From Pseudomonadota bacterium (GTDB lineage: Bacteria > Pseudomonadota > Gammaproteobacteria > Burkholderiales > Burkholderiaceae_C), in NCBI GenBank assembly GCA_020161065.1, contig JAIUPH010000010.1, forward strand, positions 1 through 64,000: DNA of 64,000 nucleotides, given 5' to 3'. Positions 1-8,293 of this stretch are shown here, in pieces. The position numbers and the translations under genes were made by a program. Numbering within the stretch: position 1 is the stretch's first letter; each line of letters starts with the position of its first letter. A model generated the notes under the pieces. It saw only the letters and a list, made by a program, of their open reading frames with translations. It was not told where the DNA came from and did not search any database.

Positions 1-2
1 AC

Positions 3-131
3 GAGGTCGAGCGATTGTTCCGCCGCCTCAAGGGCTTCCGGCGCATCTTCTCGCGCTTTGACAAACTCGACGCACTGTTCATCGGCTTCATCAGCTTTTC
101 GTTGATCGCCGATGGGCTGCGTTTGTGTTAA
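3..131 (+). CDS. IS5-family transposase, C-terminal fragment
   Basis: The first bases read in frame 3 as the last 42 residues of a transposase, from EVERLFRRLKGFRRIFSRFD to a stop at 129-131. The RRLKGFRRIFSRFDKLD segment with the hydrophobic FIGFISFSLIADGLRL tail is typical of the end of IS5-family DDE transposases. The gene runs off the left edge, so whether the element is intact cannot be judged. The bases just after the stop (TTAACAGGCCC, about 127-139) look like the right terminal inverted repeat of such an element. This would put the insertion boundary around position 140, next to the toxin-antitoxin pair. The family call is from remembered sequence patterns; the left end is not visible. 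Confidence 0.75.
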   Translation, partial: EVERLFRRLKGFRRIFSRFDKLDALFIGFISFSLIADGLRLC

Positions 132-218
132 CAGGCCCTAGGGAACGAGGGCGTGGCCGCCGGCGCCGCAAGGCATCAGCGCTCGGGCGGCGGCGCTTCG
201 GGGTTGGCCCGCACGGTC

Positions 219-479
219 TTATGCGGCATGAAGCTCTTCGCGGAGAACCTGGCGAAGCCGCTCGACAGTGAGTGGCTCAGACTCCTTGCCCGCCAGCTTT
301 CCGACGACGGCCCTGAGTTCAGCATTGATCAAAGTCTGATACCCCGTTCCGTTGGCCTCTGCCTTGGTGCGGAAGAACTCCAGAATCTCATCGTCGAGCA
401 TGATCGTGATGCGCGTCTTGCCTGGAGATGGAATGACGGCACCGCGCTTGCCCTTGCTGAAGTCGTACTCTTTACGCAT
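219..479 (-). CDS. brnA: BrnA-type antitoxin
   Basis: An 86-residue protein starting MRKEYDFSKGKRGAVIPSPG, followed by TRITIMLDDEILEFFRTKAE and a helix ending in YQTLINAELR. This is the BrnA layout: a short N-terminal arm and a ribbon-helix-helix DNA-binding domain (roughly residues 25-65). In this family the antitoxin neutralises the BrnT ribonuclease toxin and represses its own operon. The ATG at 479 was chosen because it overlaps the end of brnT by 8 bp (ATGCGTAA), the usual coupling of this pair; a longer in-frame start at 563 would lie deep inside brnT. GC and codon use are less biased than in the rest of the window, suggesting acquisition by transfer. Confidence 0.88.
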   Translation of the reverse strand: MRKEYDFSKGKRGAVIPSPGKTRITIMLDDEILEFFRTKAEANGTGYQTLINAELRAVVGKLAGKESEPLTVERLRQVLREELHAA

Positions 480-753
480 GGTATTGCTCCGATTCGCCGC
501 GACTGGCCTTGCGTGCGGAAATGAGGCGAATCCGATCGCCGCGCAGGGTATGAACCACAACAAGCACTCGCCCGACGGTGTCCATGCCCAGCGTGATGAA
601 GCGCTGTTCGCCTACGGAATCCGGATCTTCGATGGTCACAGCCATCGGATCGCGTAGCGCTTGCTCAGCATGGGCAAAGCTGACCTTGTGCTTGGTGAAA
701 TCGCTCGCTGCTTTGACTGGGTCGAACTCGATTTCCACGCGGTCGTTATGCAT
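472..753 (-). CDS. brnT: BrnT-type ribonuclease toxin
   Basis: A 93-residue protein with the BrnT (DUF497) pattern: an N-terminal EIEFDPVKAASDFTKHKVSF, an EDPDSVGEQRFITLG core and a C-terminal VVHTLRGDRIRLISARKAS. Family knowledge: BrnT is a small RelE-fold endoribonuclease that inhibits growth until bound by BrnA. The core residues expected for the fold (R/H-rich strands and the RxISAR motif) are all present, so the toxin looks intact. It is the first gene of a two-gene operon with brnA. A 15-bp palindrome covers its start codon and is the likely operator. Confidence 0.9.
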   Translation of the reverse strand: MHNDRVEIEFDPVKAASDFTKHKVSFAHAEQALRDPMAVTIEDPDSVGEQRFITLGMDTVGRVLVVVHTLRGDRIRLISARKASRGESEQYHA

Positions 754-784
754 ATAATATGCATACGCGTCAAGCAGGCTTGAC
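749..784. promoter_or_regulatory. brnTA operator region, two inverted repeats
   Basis: TGCATATAATATGCA (749-763) is a perfect palindrome with 7-bp arms and covers the brnT start codon (751-753). Six bases upstream of the gene-proximal repeat is a second one, GTCAAGCAGGCTTGAC (769-784), with 7-bp arms and 2-bp centre. Its minus-strand reading contains TTGAC, usable as a -35 element. BrnA-type antitoxins bind such palindromes; assigning either repeat to BrnA is an inference. Confidence 0.5.
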
Positions 785-795
785 TTCGTGCGGGG

Positions 796-1077
796 CTAAT
801 TTGTTCTAACCACGCCACCTGCACCACGCGCGGCGCAAATCCTGCAAACGCGGCCACGCAGGCCGTTCGGGGCCGAATCTGATGGACCAACCGAATCGAG
901 GCGCGGGCCATTGCGTGGGTCATTACGGCGCGCCATCGACATCGGCCGGTCGCTCAAAAGCAAGGCAGCGAACATGAACGCCGCCGCCGACGCACCGCCA
1001 TCGGCCCAAGCGCTGCGCCGGCGCTGTTTCTGCGCCACGCCCATCGGCGCTTGCTGAAGCGTGTCGATCGCCATCAC
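796..1077 (-). CDS. hypothetical ORF coupled to GNAT gene (doubtful)
   Basis: A 93-codon frame starting with GTG that overlaps the stop of the acetyltransferase gene by 4 bp (GTGA, 1074-1077). The only visible feature is a hydrophobic stretch, GGASAAAFMFAALLLSD, near residues 27-43; the C-terminal third is Arg/Asn/Gly-rich and unlike a folded domain. It is listed because of the coupled start, which is the normal junction type in this genome. No family is recognised, and the 785-1073 stretch may simply be non-coding. Confidence 0.2.
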   Translation of the reverse strand: MMAIDTLQQAPMGVAQKQRRRSAWADGGASAAAFMFAALLLSDRPMSMARRNDPRNGPRLDSVGPSDSAPNGLRGRVCRICAARGAGGVVRTN

Positions 1078-1577
1078 GAACCTTCCGCCTCGCCGTCGAC
1101 CGCCGTCGAAGCCGCAGCTGCCCCCGCCGCCGCAAACCGGTGGTACATGAAGAACTGCCCGTCACGCTGCCACTGCCGCGCTTCGTACAGCGCCTGCGCC
1201 TGCAGGTTGTCTTGCGCGACGTTGAGCGTGATGCGCACGGCGCCGAACGACCAGGCGTGCCGCTCCACGGCGGCCAGCAGCCGCGTGGCCACGCCGCGGC
1301 GGCGGCCGGCGGCGGCCACGTACAAGTCGTTGAGGATGAACACGCGCGCCAGGCTGACCGACGAGAAGCTGGGGTAGAGCTGCGCAAAGCCCAAAGCGGC
1401 GCCGGCCGCCTGGGCGATGAAGATCACCGATTCGCCGTGGTCGAAGCGCGCGCGCAGGAAGTCGCGCGCCGCCTGCAGCGCGCCGGGCTGGCCCTGGAAG
1501 CGGCGGTACTGGTCGAACAGTTCGGCCAGGTCGTCGAGGTCGGCGGCCACGGCCTGGCGGACGATGACGCCGCTCAT
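1074..1577 (-). CDS. GNAT-family N-acetyltransferase
   Basis: A 167-residue protein with the GNAT fold order: an N-terminal VRQAVAADLDDLAELFDQYR, a central beta strand pair (GFAQLYPSFSSVSLARVFIL), the acetyl-CoA pyrophosphate-binding loop RRRGVATRLL (near residues 93-102), and a C-terminal QALYEARQWQRDGQFFMYHR. Such proteins transfer acetyl from acetyl-CoA to an amine; the substrate cannot be read from the sequence. The last 20 residues are an Ala/Thr/Glu tail. It is transcribed away from the dcw cluster and shares the 259-bp region 1578-1836 with mraZ. Confidence 0.85.
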   Translation of the reverse strand: MSGVIVRQAVAADLDDLAELFDQYRRFQGQPGALQAARDFLRARFDHGESVIFIAQAAGAALGFAQLYPSFSSVSLARVFILNDLYVAAAGRRRGVATRLLAAVERHAWSFGAVRITLNVAQDNLQAQALYEARQWQRDGQFFMYHRFAAAGAAAASTAVDGEAEGS

Positions 1578-1778
1578 CGGCGGTCGCCGCGCTCGCCTGG
1601 CGTCGCCGCCGCGGCCCGGCGCGGCGCCTCGCCCGTAGGTCGGCCGCGCCGGCCCCCTAGCTCATAAGCCACTTTCGATCCCCCGCCAAAGTGCTTGTTT
1701 TTGAACGACATTTGCGGCGCCGTTTTTTCAAATTGGCGTCTAAGTGTTTGATTTCACTGATTTTTTCGACAGTGTCGA

Positions 1779-1808
1779 TTGACCGCCCGGGCTTGCGTCG
1801 GGTAAAGT
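1779..1808 (+). promoter_or_regulatory. dcw cluster promoter (Pmra), sigma70-like
   Basis: TTGACC at 1779-1784 and TAAAGT at 1803-1808 are separated by 18 bp, a plausible -35/-10 pair ending about 28 bp before the mraZ GTG. The -10 element overlaps the first MraZ box, so MraZ binding would compete with RNA polymerase. The elements are read by eye. Confidence 0.5.
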
Positions 1809-1840
1809 GGGGCTAAGTGTCGGAAAGTGGTGAAAAGTGT
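1804..1840 (+). promoter_or_regulatory. MraZ-binding boxes, four repeats of 10-bp period
   Basis: Four heptamers, AAAGTGG (1804-1810), TAAGTGT (1814-1820), AAAGTGG (1824-1830) and AAAGTGT (1834-1840), recur at exactly 10 bp, one helical turn. MraZ is known to repress the cluster by binding direct repeats spaced about 10 bp in front of its own gene, with AAAGTG[TG] units described in mycoplasmas. The fourth box contains the GTG start codon of mraZ at 1837. Isolated copies of the same word also occur at 1688 and 1741. Confidence 0.75.
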
Positions 1841-2274
1841 CTGGATTCCGTGGCGGCCCGGTGGTGAAGGTGGACGAGAAGGGGCGGTTGACCGTGCCTT
1901 CGAAGTTCGCGACCGTGCTCGCCGCCACGGTGGGCGGGCAGCTGGTCGTCGCCAAGTCGCCCGACGGCTGCTTGAGCCTGTACCCGCTGCCGGTGTGGGA
2001 GCAGTTCGAGGCCGAGATGCGCGGCTGGCCGCTGGAGATGGACGGTTGGCGGCGGCTGTACGTCGGCTCGGCCAGCGACGTGGAGATCGACGGCGCCTCG
2101 CGCGTGCTGATCCCGCCCGAGCTGCGCCGCTGGGCGGGGTTGGAGCGCGAGGTCAAGTTCATGGGCGTCGGCGCGTATTTCGAGTTGTGGGACAGCACGC
2201 GCTACGACGAGCGCGAGGCTCGCATGCTGGCCGGCGAACGGCCCGAGACGCTGCAGAAAGCGGTCATCCGCTGA
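1837..2274 (+). CDS. mraZ: Transcriptional regulator MraZ
   Basis: A 145-residue protein with two AbrB/SpoVT-like half-domains: [14 protein letters not shown] near residue 11 and [15 protein letters not shown] near residue 86. These pair into the swapped-hairpin DNA-binding fold; MraZ forms a ring-shaped oligomer and represses the dcw promoter. GTG at 1837 is the only possible early start because an in-frame stop lies at 1831-1833; it puts the first motif at the usual distance from the N-terminus. It is the first gene of the dcw cluster, 8 bp ahead of rsmH. Overlap of its start codon with the last MraZ box suggests tight autoregulation. Confidence 0.95.
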   Translation: MSGFRGGPVVKVDEKGRLTVPSKFATVLAATVGGQLVVAKSPDGCLSLYPLPVWEQFEAEMRGWPLEMDGWRRLYVGSASDVEIDGASRVLIPPELRRWAGLEREVKFMGVGAYFELWDSTRYDEREARMLAGERPETLQKAVIR

Positions 2275-2282
2275 TTGTGGCG

Positions 2283-3242
2283 ATGACTCAGAGCCTGCAC
2301 CAGACCGTGCTGCTCGCCGAGGCCGTGGAGGCCCTGGTGACGCGCGCCGACGGCATCTACGTCGACGGCACCTTCGGCCGCGGTGGCCATTCGCGCGCGG
2401 TGCTGGCGCGGCTGGGCGGCGGCGGCCGGCTGATCGCCTTCGACCGCGACCCCGATGCCGTGGCCGCCGCGCAGGGCGACGCGGCGCTGCGAGGCGACCC
2501 GCGCTTCGCCATCGTGCACGCCAGCTTCGCCGAGATGGCGGCGCGGCTGGCCGCCTTGGGCATCGCGCGGGTGGACGGCGTGCTGCTCGACCTGGGCGTC
2601 AGCTCGCCGCAGATCGACACGCCCGCGCGCGGCTTCAGCTTCCGCTTCGATGCGCCGCTGGACATGCGCATGGACACGACCCGCGGCGAGACGGCCGCGG
2701 ACTTCCTGGCCCGCGCCGACGAGCGCCACATTGCACAGGTGATCAAAGACCATGGCGAAGAACGGTTTGCTCAGCCGATTGCACGTGCGCTTGTTGCTCG
2801 CCGCCAGGGCGGGAACCCCGTTCGAACCACCGGCGAGCTGGCCGCACTCGTGGCTCGTGTCGTCAAGTCCCGCGAACCGGGCCAGGACCCTGCTACGCGC
2901 ACGTTTCAAGGCCTTCGGATTCACGTCAATGCCGAGCTTGAAGCGCTCGAGCAGGGGCTGAACGCGGCGCTGGCGCTGCTGGCGCCGCAGGGCCGGCTGG
3001 TGGTGATCAGCTTCCATTCGCTGGAAGACCGCATCGTCAAGACCTTCATCGCCCGCGAGAGCCGCGACGTGGTGGACCGCCGCGTGCCGATGGCGCCGCC
3101 GCGCGCGCTGCGGCTGGCGGCGCTGGGCCGCGTGCGCCCCGGCGCCGCCGAGCTGCAGGCCAACCCGCGCGCGCGCTCGGCCGTGATGCGGGTGGCCGAG
3201 CGCACGGCCGTCGCCGCCGCCGGCGGCGGGGAGGGCGCATGA
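2283..3242 (+). CDS. rsmH: 16S rRNA (cytosine(1402)-N(4))-methyltransferase RsmH
   Basis: A 319-residue SAM-dependent methyltransferase of the MraW family. Visible are [13 protein letters not shown] at the N-terminus, the SAM-binding [14 protein letters not shown] (near residue 29), [11 protein letters not shown], and the conserved [16 protein letters not shown] and [14 protein letters not shown] blocks. It N4-methylates C1402 of 16S rRNA in the ribosomal P site. The ATG at 2283 follows mraZ by 8 bp; the stop overlaps ftsL as ATGA. About 29 of 72 codons between 2733 and 2949 end in A or T, against almost none on either side, so the most conserved third of the gene differs in codon use from the rest. 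Confidence 0.96.
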   Translation: MTQSLHQTVLLAEAVEALVTRADGIYVDGTFGRGGHSRAVLARLGGGGRLIAFDRDPDAVAAAQGDAALRGDPRFAIVHASFAEMAARLAALGIARVDGVLLDLGVSSPQIDTPARGFSFRFDAPLDMRMDTTRGETAADFLARADERHIAQVIKDHGEERFAQPIARALVARRQGGNPVRTTGELAALVARVVKSREPGQDPATRTFQGLRIHVNAELEALEQGLNAALALLAPQGRLVVISFHSLEDRIVKTFIARESRDVVDRRVPMAPPRALRLAALGRVRPGAAELQANPRARSAVMRVAERTAVAAAGGGEGA

Positions 3243-3544
3243 CGCGTCTCGCCGTGCTGCTGCTGGCCGCGCTGATCGGCAGCAGCCTGTACCTCGTGAA
3301 GACCTCGTACGAGGCGCGGCGCCTGTATGCGCTGCTCGACCGCGCCAAGGCCGAGCAGCACCAGCTCGACACCGAATACAAGCGCCTGGACGCCGAAGCC
3401 CAGGCGCAGGCCACGCACTTGCGCGTGGAGAAGACAGCTCGCGAGAAGCTGCAGATGCGCACCGCCTCGCCGGCGGTGACGCAGTACGTGACCGATGCGA
3501 CGCCGGGCGCCGCCTCGGCGGCCGCAGGGGAAGGGGCGCGATGA
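3239..3544 (+). CDS. ftsL: Cell division protein FtsL
   Basis: A 101-residue bitopic membrane protein: a short cytoplasmic start, one membrane segment ([17 protein letters not shown], residues 4-20), then a periplasmic helix rich in charged and Gln residues that forms the coiled coil with FtsB, and the conserved [19 protein letters not shown] block. FtsL joins FtsB and FtsQ in the divisome and helps activate FtsWI. It overlaps rsmH and ftsI by ATGA on both sides, so its translation is probably coupled to both. Length and position are normal for betaproteobacteria; the last 15 residues are Ala/Gly-rich. Confidence 0.92.
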   Translation: MTRLAVLLLAALIGSSLYLVKTSYEARRLYALLDRAKAEQHQLDTEYKRLDAEAQAQATHLRVEKTAREKLQMRTASPAVTQYVTDATPGAASAAAGEGAR

Positions 3545-5346
3545 AGATCATCTTTGGCCGCAAGGGCGGCAACGGCGGCAAGGCCGCCAAGGCACGCACG
3601 GCGCCGCCCAGCGTGCGCAGCGTCAACTACGCCACCAGCCCGCTGCTGGCAAGCAAGACGCCGCCCTGGCGGTCGCGCTTCATCGTCGCGCTGCTGGGCG
3701 CGGCCTTCGCGGTGCTGCTGGGGCGCGCCGTGTACATCCAGATCATCGGCACCGACTTCTATCAGAAGGAAGGCGAGAAGCGCTTCACCCACAGCATCGA
3801 CGTGCCGGCCAGCCGCGGCCGCGTGCTCGACCGCAACGGCCTGGTGCTGGCCACCAGCGTGCCCACGCCGTCGATCTGGGCGCTGCCCAAAGACTTCCAG
3901 GCCGACGCCGCGCAGCGCAAGCAGCTCGGCAAGCTGCTGGGCCTGAGCAACGCCGAGCTGGACGAGCGGCTGGCCCGCTCGCGCAACTTCACCTGGCTGG
4001 CGCGCCAGGTCGACGACGCCGTGTGGCAACAGGTCAAGGCGCTGGACATCAAGGGCGTCTACCAGCAGCGCGAGTACAAGCGCAAGTACCCCGAAGGCGA
4101 ATCGGCCGCGCACGTGGTGGGCTTCACCAACGTCGAGGAAGCGGGGCAGGAAGGCATCGAGCTGCGCTTCGACGACGCGCTGCACGGCAGCGACGGCTCG
4201 CGCACCGTGCTGCGCGACCGGCTGGGCCGCGTGGTCGACGACGTGGGCGAGCAGATCGACCCCGTCAACGGCCGCGACATCCAGCTCGCGGTGGATTCCA
4301 AGGTGCAGTTCTTCGCCTACCAGCGCGTGCGCGACGCGGTGGCCGAGCACAACGCCAAGGGCGGCAGCGTGGTGGTGCTGGACGTGCAGACCGGCGAGGT
4401 GCTGGCGCTGGCCAACTACCCCAGCTACAACCCGGCCGACCGCAAGCGCCTCACCGGCGCGCAGCTGCGCAACCGCGCGCTGACCGACATCTTCGAGCCC
4501 GGCTCGACGATGAAGCCTTTCGTCGTCTCGCTGGCGCTGGAAAAGAAGCTGGTGACGCCGCAGACGCCCATCAACACGGCGCCCGGCCGCATCCTGATCA
4601 GCGGGCTGCCGATCACCGATTCGCACCCGCACGGCGTGCTGACGGTCGAGCAGGTGATCCAGAAGTCCAGCAACGTCGGCACGGTCAAGATGGCCATGCA
4701 GATGCAGCCGCGCGAGATGTGGGAGATCTTCGCCCAGGCCGGCTTCGGCCAGAAGCCGCAGATCGACTTTCCCGGCGCCGTCACCGGCCGGCTGCGGCCG
4801 TACAAGAGCTGGCGCCCGATCGAGCAGGCGACCATGAGCTACGGCTACGGCCTGTCGACCAGCCTGCTGCAACTGGCGCGCGCCTACACCGTGTTCGCGC
4901 GCGACGGCGAGGTGATGCCGATCTCCATCCTGCGCCGCACCGAGCCGGCCGTCGGCCAGCGCGTGATCTCCGCCGATACCGCGCGCACCATGCGCCAGAT
5001 GCTGCGCCTGGCCGCCGGCCCCGGCGGCACCGCGCCCAAGGCGCAGGCCATCGGCTACAGCGTGGGCGGCAAGACCGGCACCGCGCGCAAGGCCGAAGGC
5101 AAGGGCTACGGCAACAAGTACCGCGCCTGGTTCGTCGGCCTGGCGCCGGTGGACAAGCCGCGCATCGTGGTGGCGGTGATGGTCGACGAGCCCGGCAAGG
5201 GCGTGTACTTCGGCGGCGACGTGGCCGCGCCGGTGTTCAGCCAGGTCGTGCAGCAGACGCTGCGGATGATGAACGTTCCGCCCGATCTGGATGTCAAAGC
5301 CGGCATCCAGATGAAGAACGTGCCCGCCGAGCCGGAGAGCTTCTGA
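3541..5346 (+). CDS. ftsI: Peptidoglycan D,D-transpeptidase FtsI (PBP3)
   Basis: A 601-residue class B penicillin-binding protein, the septal cross-linking enzyme that works with FtsW. A basic N-terminus is followed by one membrane anchor (FIVALLGAAFAVLLGRAVY, about residues 47-65), the pedestal domain (RGRVLDRNGLVLA, RDRLGRVVDDVG), and the transpeptidase domain with all three active-site motifs: STMK (Ser322, Lys325), SSN (376-378) and KTGT (from Lys511). The gene starts within the ftsL stop (ATGA) and ends 2 bp before the murE GTG. Nothing is missing from the catalytic set. Confidence 0.97.
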   Translation: MKIIFGRKGGNGGKAAKARTAPPSVRSVNYATSPLLASKTPPWRSRFIVALLGAAFAVLLGRAVYIQIIGTDFYQKEGEKRFTHSIDVPASRGRVLDRNGLVLATSVPTPSIWALPKDFQADAAQRKQLGKLLGLSNAELDERLARSRNFTWLARQVDDAVWQQVKALDIKGVYQQREYKRKYPEGESAAHVVGFTNVEEAGQEGIELRFDDALHGSDGSRTVLRDRLGRVVDDVGEQIDPVNGRDIQLAVDSKVQFFAYQRVRDAVAEHNAKGGSVVVLDVQTGEVLALANYPSYNPADRKRLTGAQLRNRALTDIFEPGSTMKPFVVSLALEKKLVTPQTPINTAPGRILISGLPITDSHPHGVLTVEQVIQKSSNVGTVKMAMQMQPREMWEIFAQAGFGQKPQIDFPGAVTGRLRPYKSWRPIEQATMSYGYGLSTSLLQLARAYTVFARDGEVMPISILRRTEPAVGQRVISADTARTMRQMLRLAAGPGGTAPKAQAIGYSVGGKTGTARKAEGKGYGNKYRAWFVGLAPVDKPRIVVAVMVDEPGKGVYFGGDVAAPVFSQVVQQTLRMMNVPPDLDVKAGIQMKNVPAEPESF

Positions 5347-5348
5347 CC

Positions 5349-6887
5349 GTGGCGCTGCCCACCTTCCACACCGCCGCCGAGGCCGCGCGCTTCCTGCGCG
5401 CGCGCGGCTGCGCGGGCTTGGGCACCGACAGCCGCCGCCTGCAGCCGCGCGACGGCTTCCTGGCCTGGCCCGGCCGCCGCCACGACGCGCGCGGCCAGGT
5501 CGGCGCGGCGCTGGCCGGCGGCGCCGCCGCCTGCCTGGTGGAAGCCGAGGGCGTGGCCGCCTTCGGCTTCGACGACAGCGACACGCGCATCGCCGCGCTG
5601 CCGGCGCTGAAGGTGCACGCCGGCGAGGTGGCCGCGGTGTTCCACGACGACCCCAGCGCGCGGCTGCAGGTGGTGGCCGCCACCGGCACCAACGGCAAGA
5701 CCAGCACCGCGTGGTGGACGGCGCAGGCGCTCACGCGGCTGGGCCGGCGCTGCGGCCTGGTCGGCACGCTGGGCGTCGGCGAGCCCGGTGCCATGGCCGA
5801 CACCGGCCTCACCACGCCCGATGCGGTGCTGCTGCAAGGCGCGCTGGCCGGCTTCGTGCAGCAGGGTTTCGCGGCCTGCGCGCTGGAGGCCTCGTCGATC
5901 GGCCTCGTCGAGCACCGGCTGGCCGGCACCCACATCGCGGTGGCGCAGTTCACCAACTTCACGCAGGACCACCTGGACCACCACGGCAGCATGGCCGCCT
6001 ACTGGGCCGCCAAGCGCCGCTTGTTCGACTGGCCGGGCCTGCGCGCCGCGGTCGTCAACGTCGACGACCCGCAAGGCGCGGCGCTGGCCGTCGAGCTGCG
6101 CAGCCGCCCGGATCTGGCGTTATGGACCGTCTCCCTCCGCGGCGCCGCGGCGCGGCTTCAGGCGCAGGCGCTGCAGCATCGGGCCGAGGGCCTGGCCTTC
6201 GAGCTGGTGGAAGGGCCCGAGCGCCACGCCGTGCGCAGCGCGCTGTTCGGCGACTACAACGCCAGCAACCTGCTGGTGGTGGCCGCCGGGCTGCGCGCGC
6301 TGGGGCTGCCGCTGGCCGACATCGCCGCCGTGCTGCCGCAACTGCAGCCGGTGCCCGGCCGCCTGCAGCCGGTGACGGCCGGCAGCGGCAATGGTGGCAG
6401 CAGCGGCGGCAACAGTGACCGCATGGCGCCGCTGGTGCTGGTCGACTACGCCCACACGCCCGACGCGCTGGACCAGGTGCTGCAGGCGCTGCGCCCGCTG
6501 GCCGCGGCGCGCGGCGGCCGGCTGTGGTGCGTGTTCGGCTGCGGCGGCAACCGCGACGCCGCCAAGCGCCCGCTGATGGGCGCCATCGCCGAAAGCCGCG
6601 CCGACCAGGTGGTGCTGACCAGCGACAACCCGCGCGACGAAGCGCCGGGCTTCATCCTGTCGCAAATCCTCGCCGGCGTGGCCGGGCACGACGACGTGGC
6701 GGTGATCGAAGACCGCGCCCAGGCCATCGCCCACGCGGTGGGCCAGGCGGCCGCGGCCGACGTCGTCGTGCTGGCCGGCAAGGGCCACGAGCGCTACCAG
6801 GAAGGCCCCGGCGGCGTGCGCCGGCCCTTTGCCGATGCCGAGGTGGCGGCGCGCGCGCTGCAGGCCCGGCCGGAGGCGGCGGCATGA
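5349..6887 (+). CDS. murE: UDP-MurNAc-L-Ala-D-Glu:meso-DAP ligase MurE
   Basis: A 512-residue Mur ligase adding meso-diaminopimelate to the peptidoglycan stem. The ATP loop ATGTNGKTS lies near residues 111-119, the carbamylated-Lys region and TQDHLDHHGSM follow, and SDNPRDE (Asp426 on) carries the DNPR motif that marks DAP rather than lysine specificity. The GTG at 5349 is 2 bp after ftsI; frame and N-terminal length support it. One oddity is a Gly/Ser/Asn loop (AGSGNGGSSGGNSDR, about residues 345-359) inserted just before the conserved VDYAHTPDAL, where relatives usually have a short turn. The stop overlaps murF. Confidence 0.96.
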   Translation: MALPTFHTAAEAARFLRARGCAGLGTDSRRLQPRDGFLAWPGRRHDARGQVGAALAGGAAACLVEAEGVAAFGFDDSDTRIAALPALKVHAGEVAAVFHDDPSARLQVVAATGTNGKTSTAWWTAQALTRLGRRCGLVGTLGVGEPGAMADTGLTTPDAVLLQGALAGFVQQGFAACALEASSIGLVEHRLAGTHIAVAQFTNFTQDHLDHHGSMAAYWAAKRRLFDWPGLRAAVVNVDDPQGAALAVELRSRPDLALWTVSLRGAAARLQAQALQHRAEGLAFELVEGPERHAVRSALFGDYNASNLLVVAAGLRALGLPLADIAAVLPQLQPVPGRLQPVTAGSGNGGSSGGNSDRMAPLVLVDYAHTPDALDQVLQALRPLAAARGGRLWCVFGCGGNRDAAKRPLMGAIAESRADQVVLTSDNPRDEAPGFILSQILAGVAGHDDVAVIEDRAQAIAHAVGQAAAADVVVLAGKGHERYQEGPGGVRRPFADAEVAARALQARPEAAA

Positions 6888-8293
6888 TGATGACGCTGCA
6901 ACAGGCCTTCGATTTGCTGGGCGGCGCCGCCACGCTGGTGGGCGATGCCGACACGCCCATCGAGCGCGTGCACAGCGACAGCCGCAGCCTGCAGCGCGGC
7001 GACCTCTTCGTCGCGCTGCGCGGCGACAGCTTCGACGGCCACCAGTTCCTGGCGCAGGCCAAGGCCGCCGGCGCCGCCGCCGCGCTGGCCGAGCGCGGCA
7101 TCGCCGACGCCGGGCTGCCGGGGCTGCAGGTGGCCGACAGCCTGGCCGCGCTGCAGCAGTTGGCGGCCGCCTGGCGGCGCTCGCTTCCCGTCGCGCTGAT
7201 CGCGGTGGCCGGCAGCAACGGCAAGACCACGGTCACGCAGATGATTGCCGCCATCCTGCGCGCCTGGCTGGGCCCGGCGGCCTTCGCGACCGAGGGCAAC
7301 CTCAACAACCACATCGGCGTGCCGTTGACGCTGCTGCGCTTGCGGCGCGAGCCCGTCGGCGTGGTCGAGCTCGGCACCAACCATCCGGGCGAGATCGCCG
7401 CGCTGGCGCGGCTGGTGGCGCCGCAGGTGGGCGTGATCAACAACACCCAGCGCGAGCACCAGGAGTTCCTGCACGGCCTGGACGCGGTGGCGCTGGAGAA
7501 CGGCCAGCTCATCGACGCGCTGGCCGACGGCGGCGCGCTGGTGATCCCCGCCGCCGACGCCGGCACTGCCGCGTGGCTGGCGCGCGCCGCGGCGCTGGGC
7601 ATCGGCCGCGTGCGGCGCTTTGCGCTGGACGGTGACGGTGCGGGCGATGCCGACGCCGCCGCCGAAGTCCGCGGCCAGGCGCAATGGGCCGACGGCGGCT
7701 GGCGCCTGCAGGTCAGCGCGCCCGAAGGCCGCCTGGAAACGACGTTAGCCATCGCCGGCCGCCACAACGCGCGCAACGGCGTCGCGGCCGCCGCCGCCGC
7801 GCTGGCCGCCGGCGCGCCGACGGCTGCCGTGGCGCGCGGGCTGGCGGCGTTCACGCCGGTCAAGGGGCGCAGCCGCAGCCTGGGGCTGGACTGGCAAGGC
7901 CGGCGCGCGACGCTGGTCGACGACAGCTACAACGCCAACCCCGATTCGGTGCTGGCCGCCATCGACGTGCTGGCCGAGCTGCCCGGCCCGCGCTGGCTGC
8001 TGCTGGGCGACATGGCCGAGGTCGGCCGCGAAGGCCCGGCGTTCCACGCCGAGGTGGGCCGCCACGCGGCGGCGCGCGGGCTCGACGCGGTGTGGACCTT
8101 CGGCACGCTCAGCGCCGAGGCCGGCCGCCAATGCCGCGGCCGCCACTTCGACGACATCGACGCGCTGGTGGCCGCGCTGCCGGGCGGGCCGGCGGCGGCG
8201 GCCATCCTGGTGAAGGGCTCGCGCTCGATGCGCATGGAGCGCGTGGTGCAGGCGCTGCAAGCCACGGCGGCGGAGGGCGGCCATGCTGCTTAG
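6884..8293 (+). CDS. murF: UDP-MurNAc-tripeptide:D-Ala-D-Ala ligase MurF
   Basis: A 469-residue Mur ligase that adds D-Ala-D-Ala to complete the pentapeptide. Visible are the substrate-binding [22 protein letters not shown], the ATP loop AGSNGKTTV (about residues 110-118), [15 protein letters not shown], and [11 protein letters not shown] in the C-terminal half. Three consecutive ATG codons (6884, 6887, 6890) begin the gene; the first overlaps the murE stop as ATGA and was chosen. The end overlaps mraY by 11 bp. Confidence 0.96.
   Translation: MMMTLQQAFDLLGGAATLVGDADTPIERVHSDSRSLQRGDLFVALRGDSFDGHQFLAQAKAAGAAAALAERGIADAGLPGLQVADSLAALQQLAAAWRRSLPVALIAVAGSNGKTTVTQMIAAILRAWLGPAAFATEGNLNNHIGVPLTLLRLRREPVGVVELGTNHPGEIAALARLVAPQVGVINNTQREHQEFLHGLDAVALENGQLIDALADGGALVIPAADAGTAAWLARAAALGIGRVRRFALDGDGAGDADAAAEVRGQAQWADGGWRLQVSAPEGRLETTLAIAGRHNARNGVAAAAAALAAGAPTAAVARGLAAFTPVKGRSRSLGLDWQGRRATLVDDSYNANPDSVLAAIDVLAELPGPRWLLLGDMAEVGREGPAFHAEVGRHAAARGLDAVWTFGTLSAEAGRQCRGRHFDDIDALVAALPGGPAAAAILVKGSRSMRMERVVQALQATAAEGGHAA

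Noticed and set aside
2202-4872. Long minus-strand open frames opposite rsmH, ftsL and ftsI (up to 608 codons)
   Set aside because: They are antisense to well-supported genes, have Arg/His/Gln/Ala-biased composition without domains, and follow from the scarcity of stops in GC-rich DNA.
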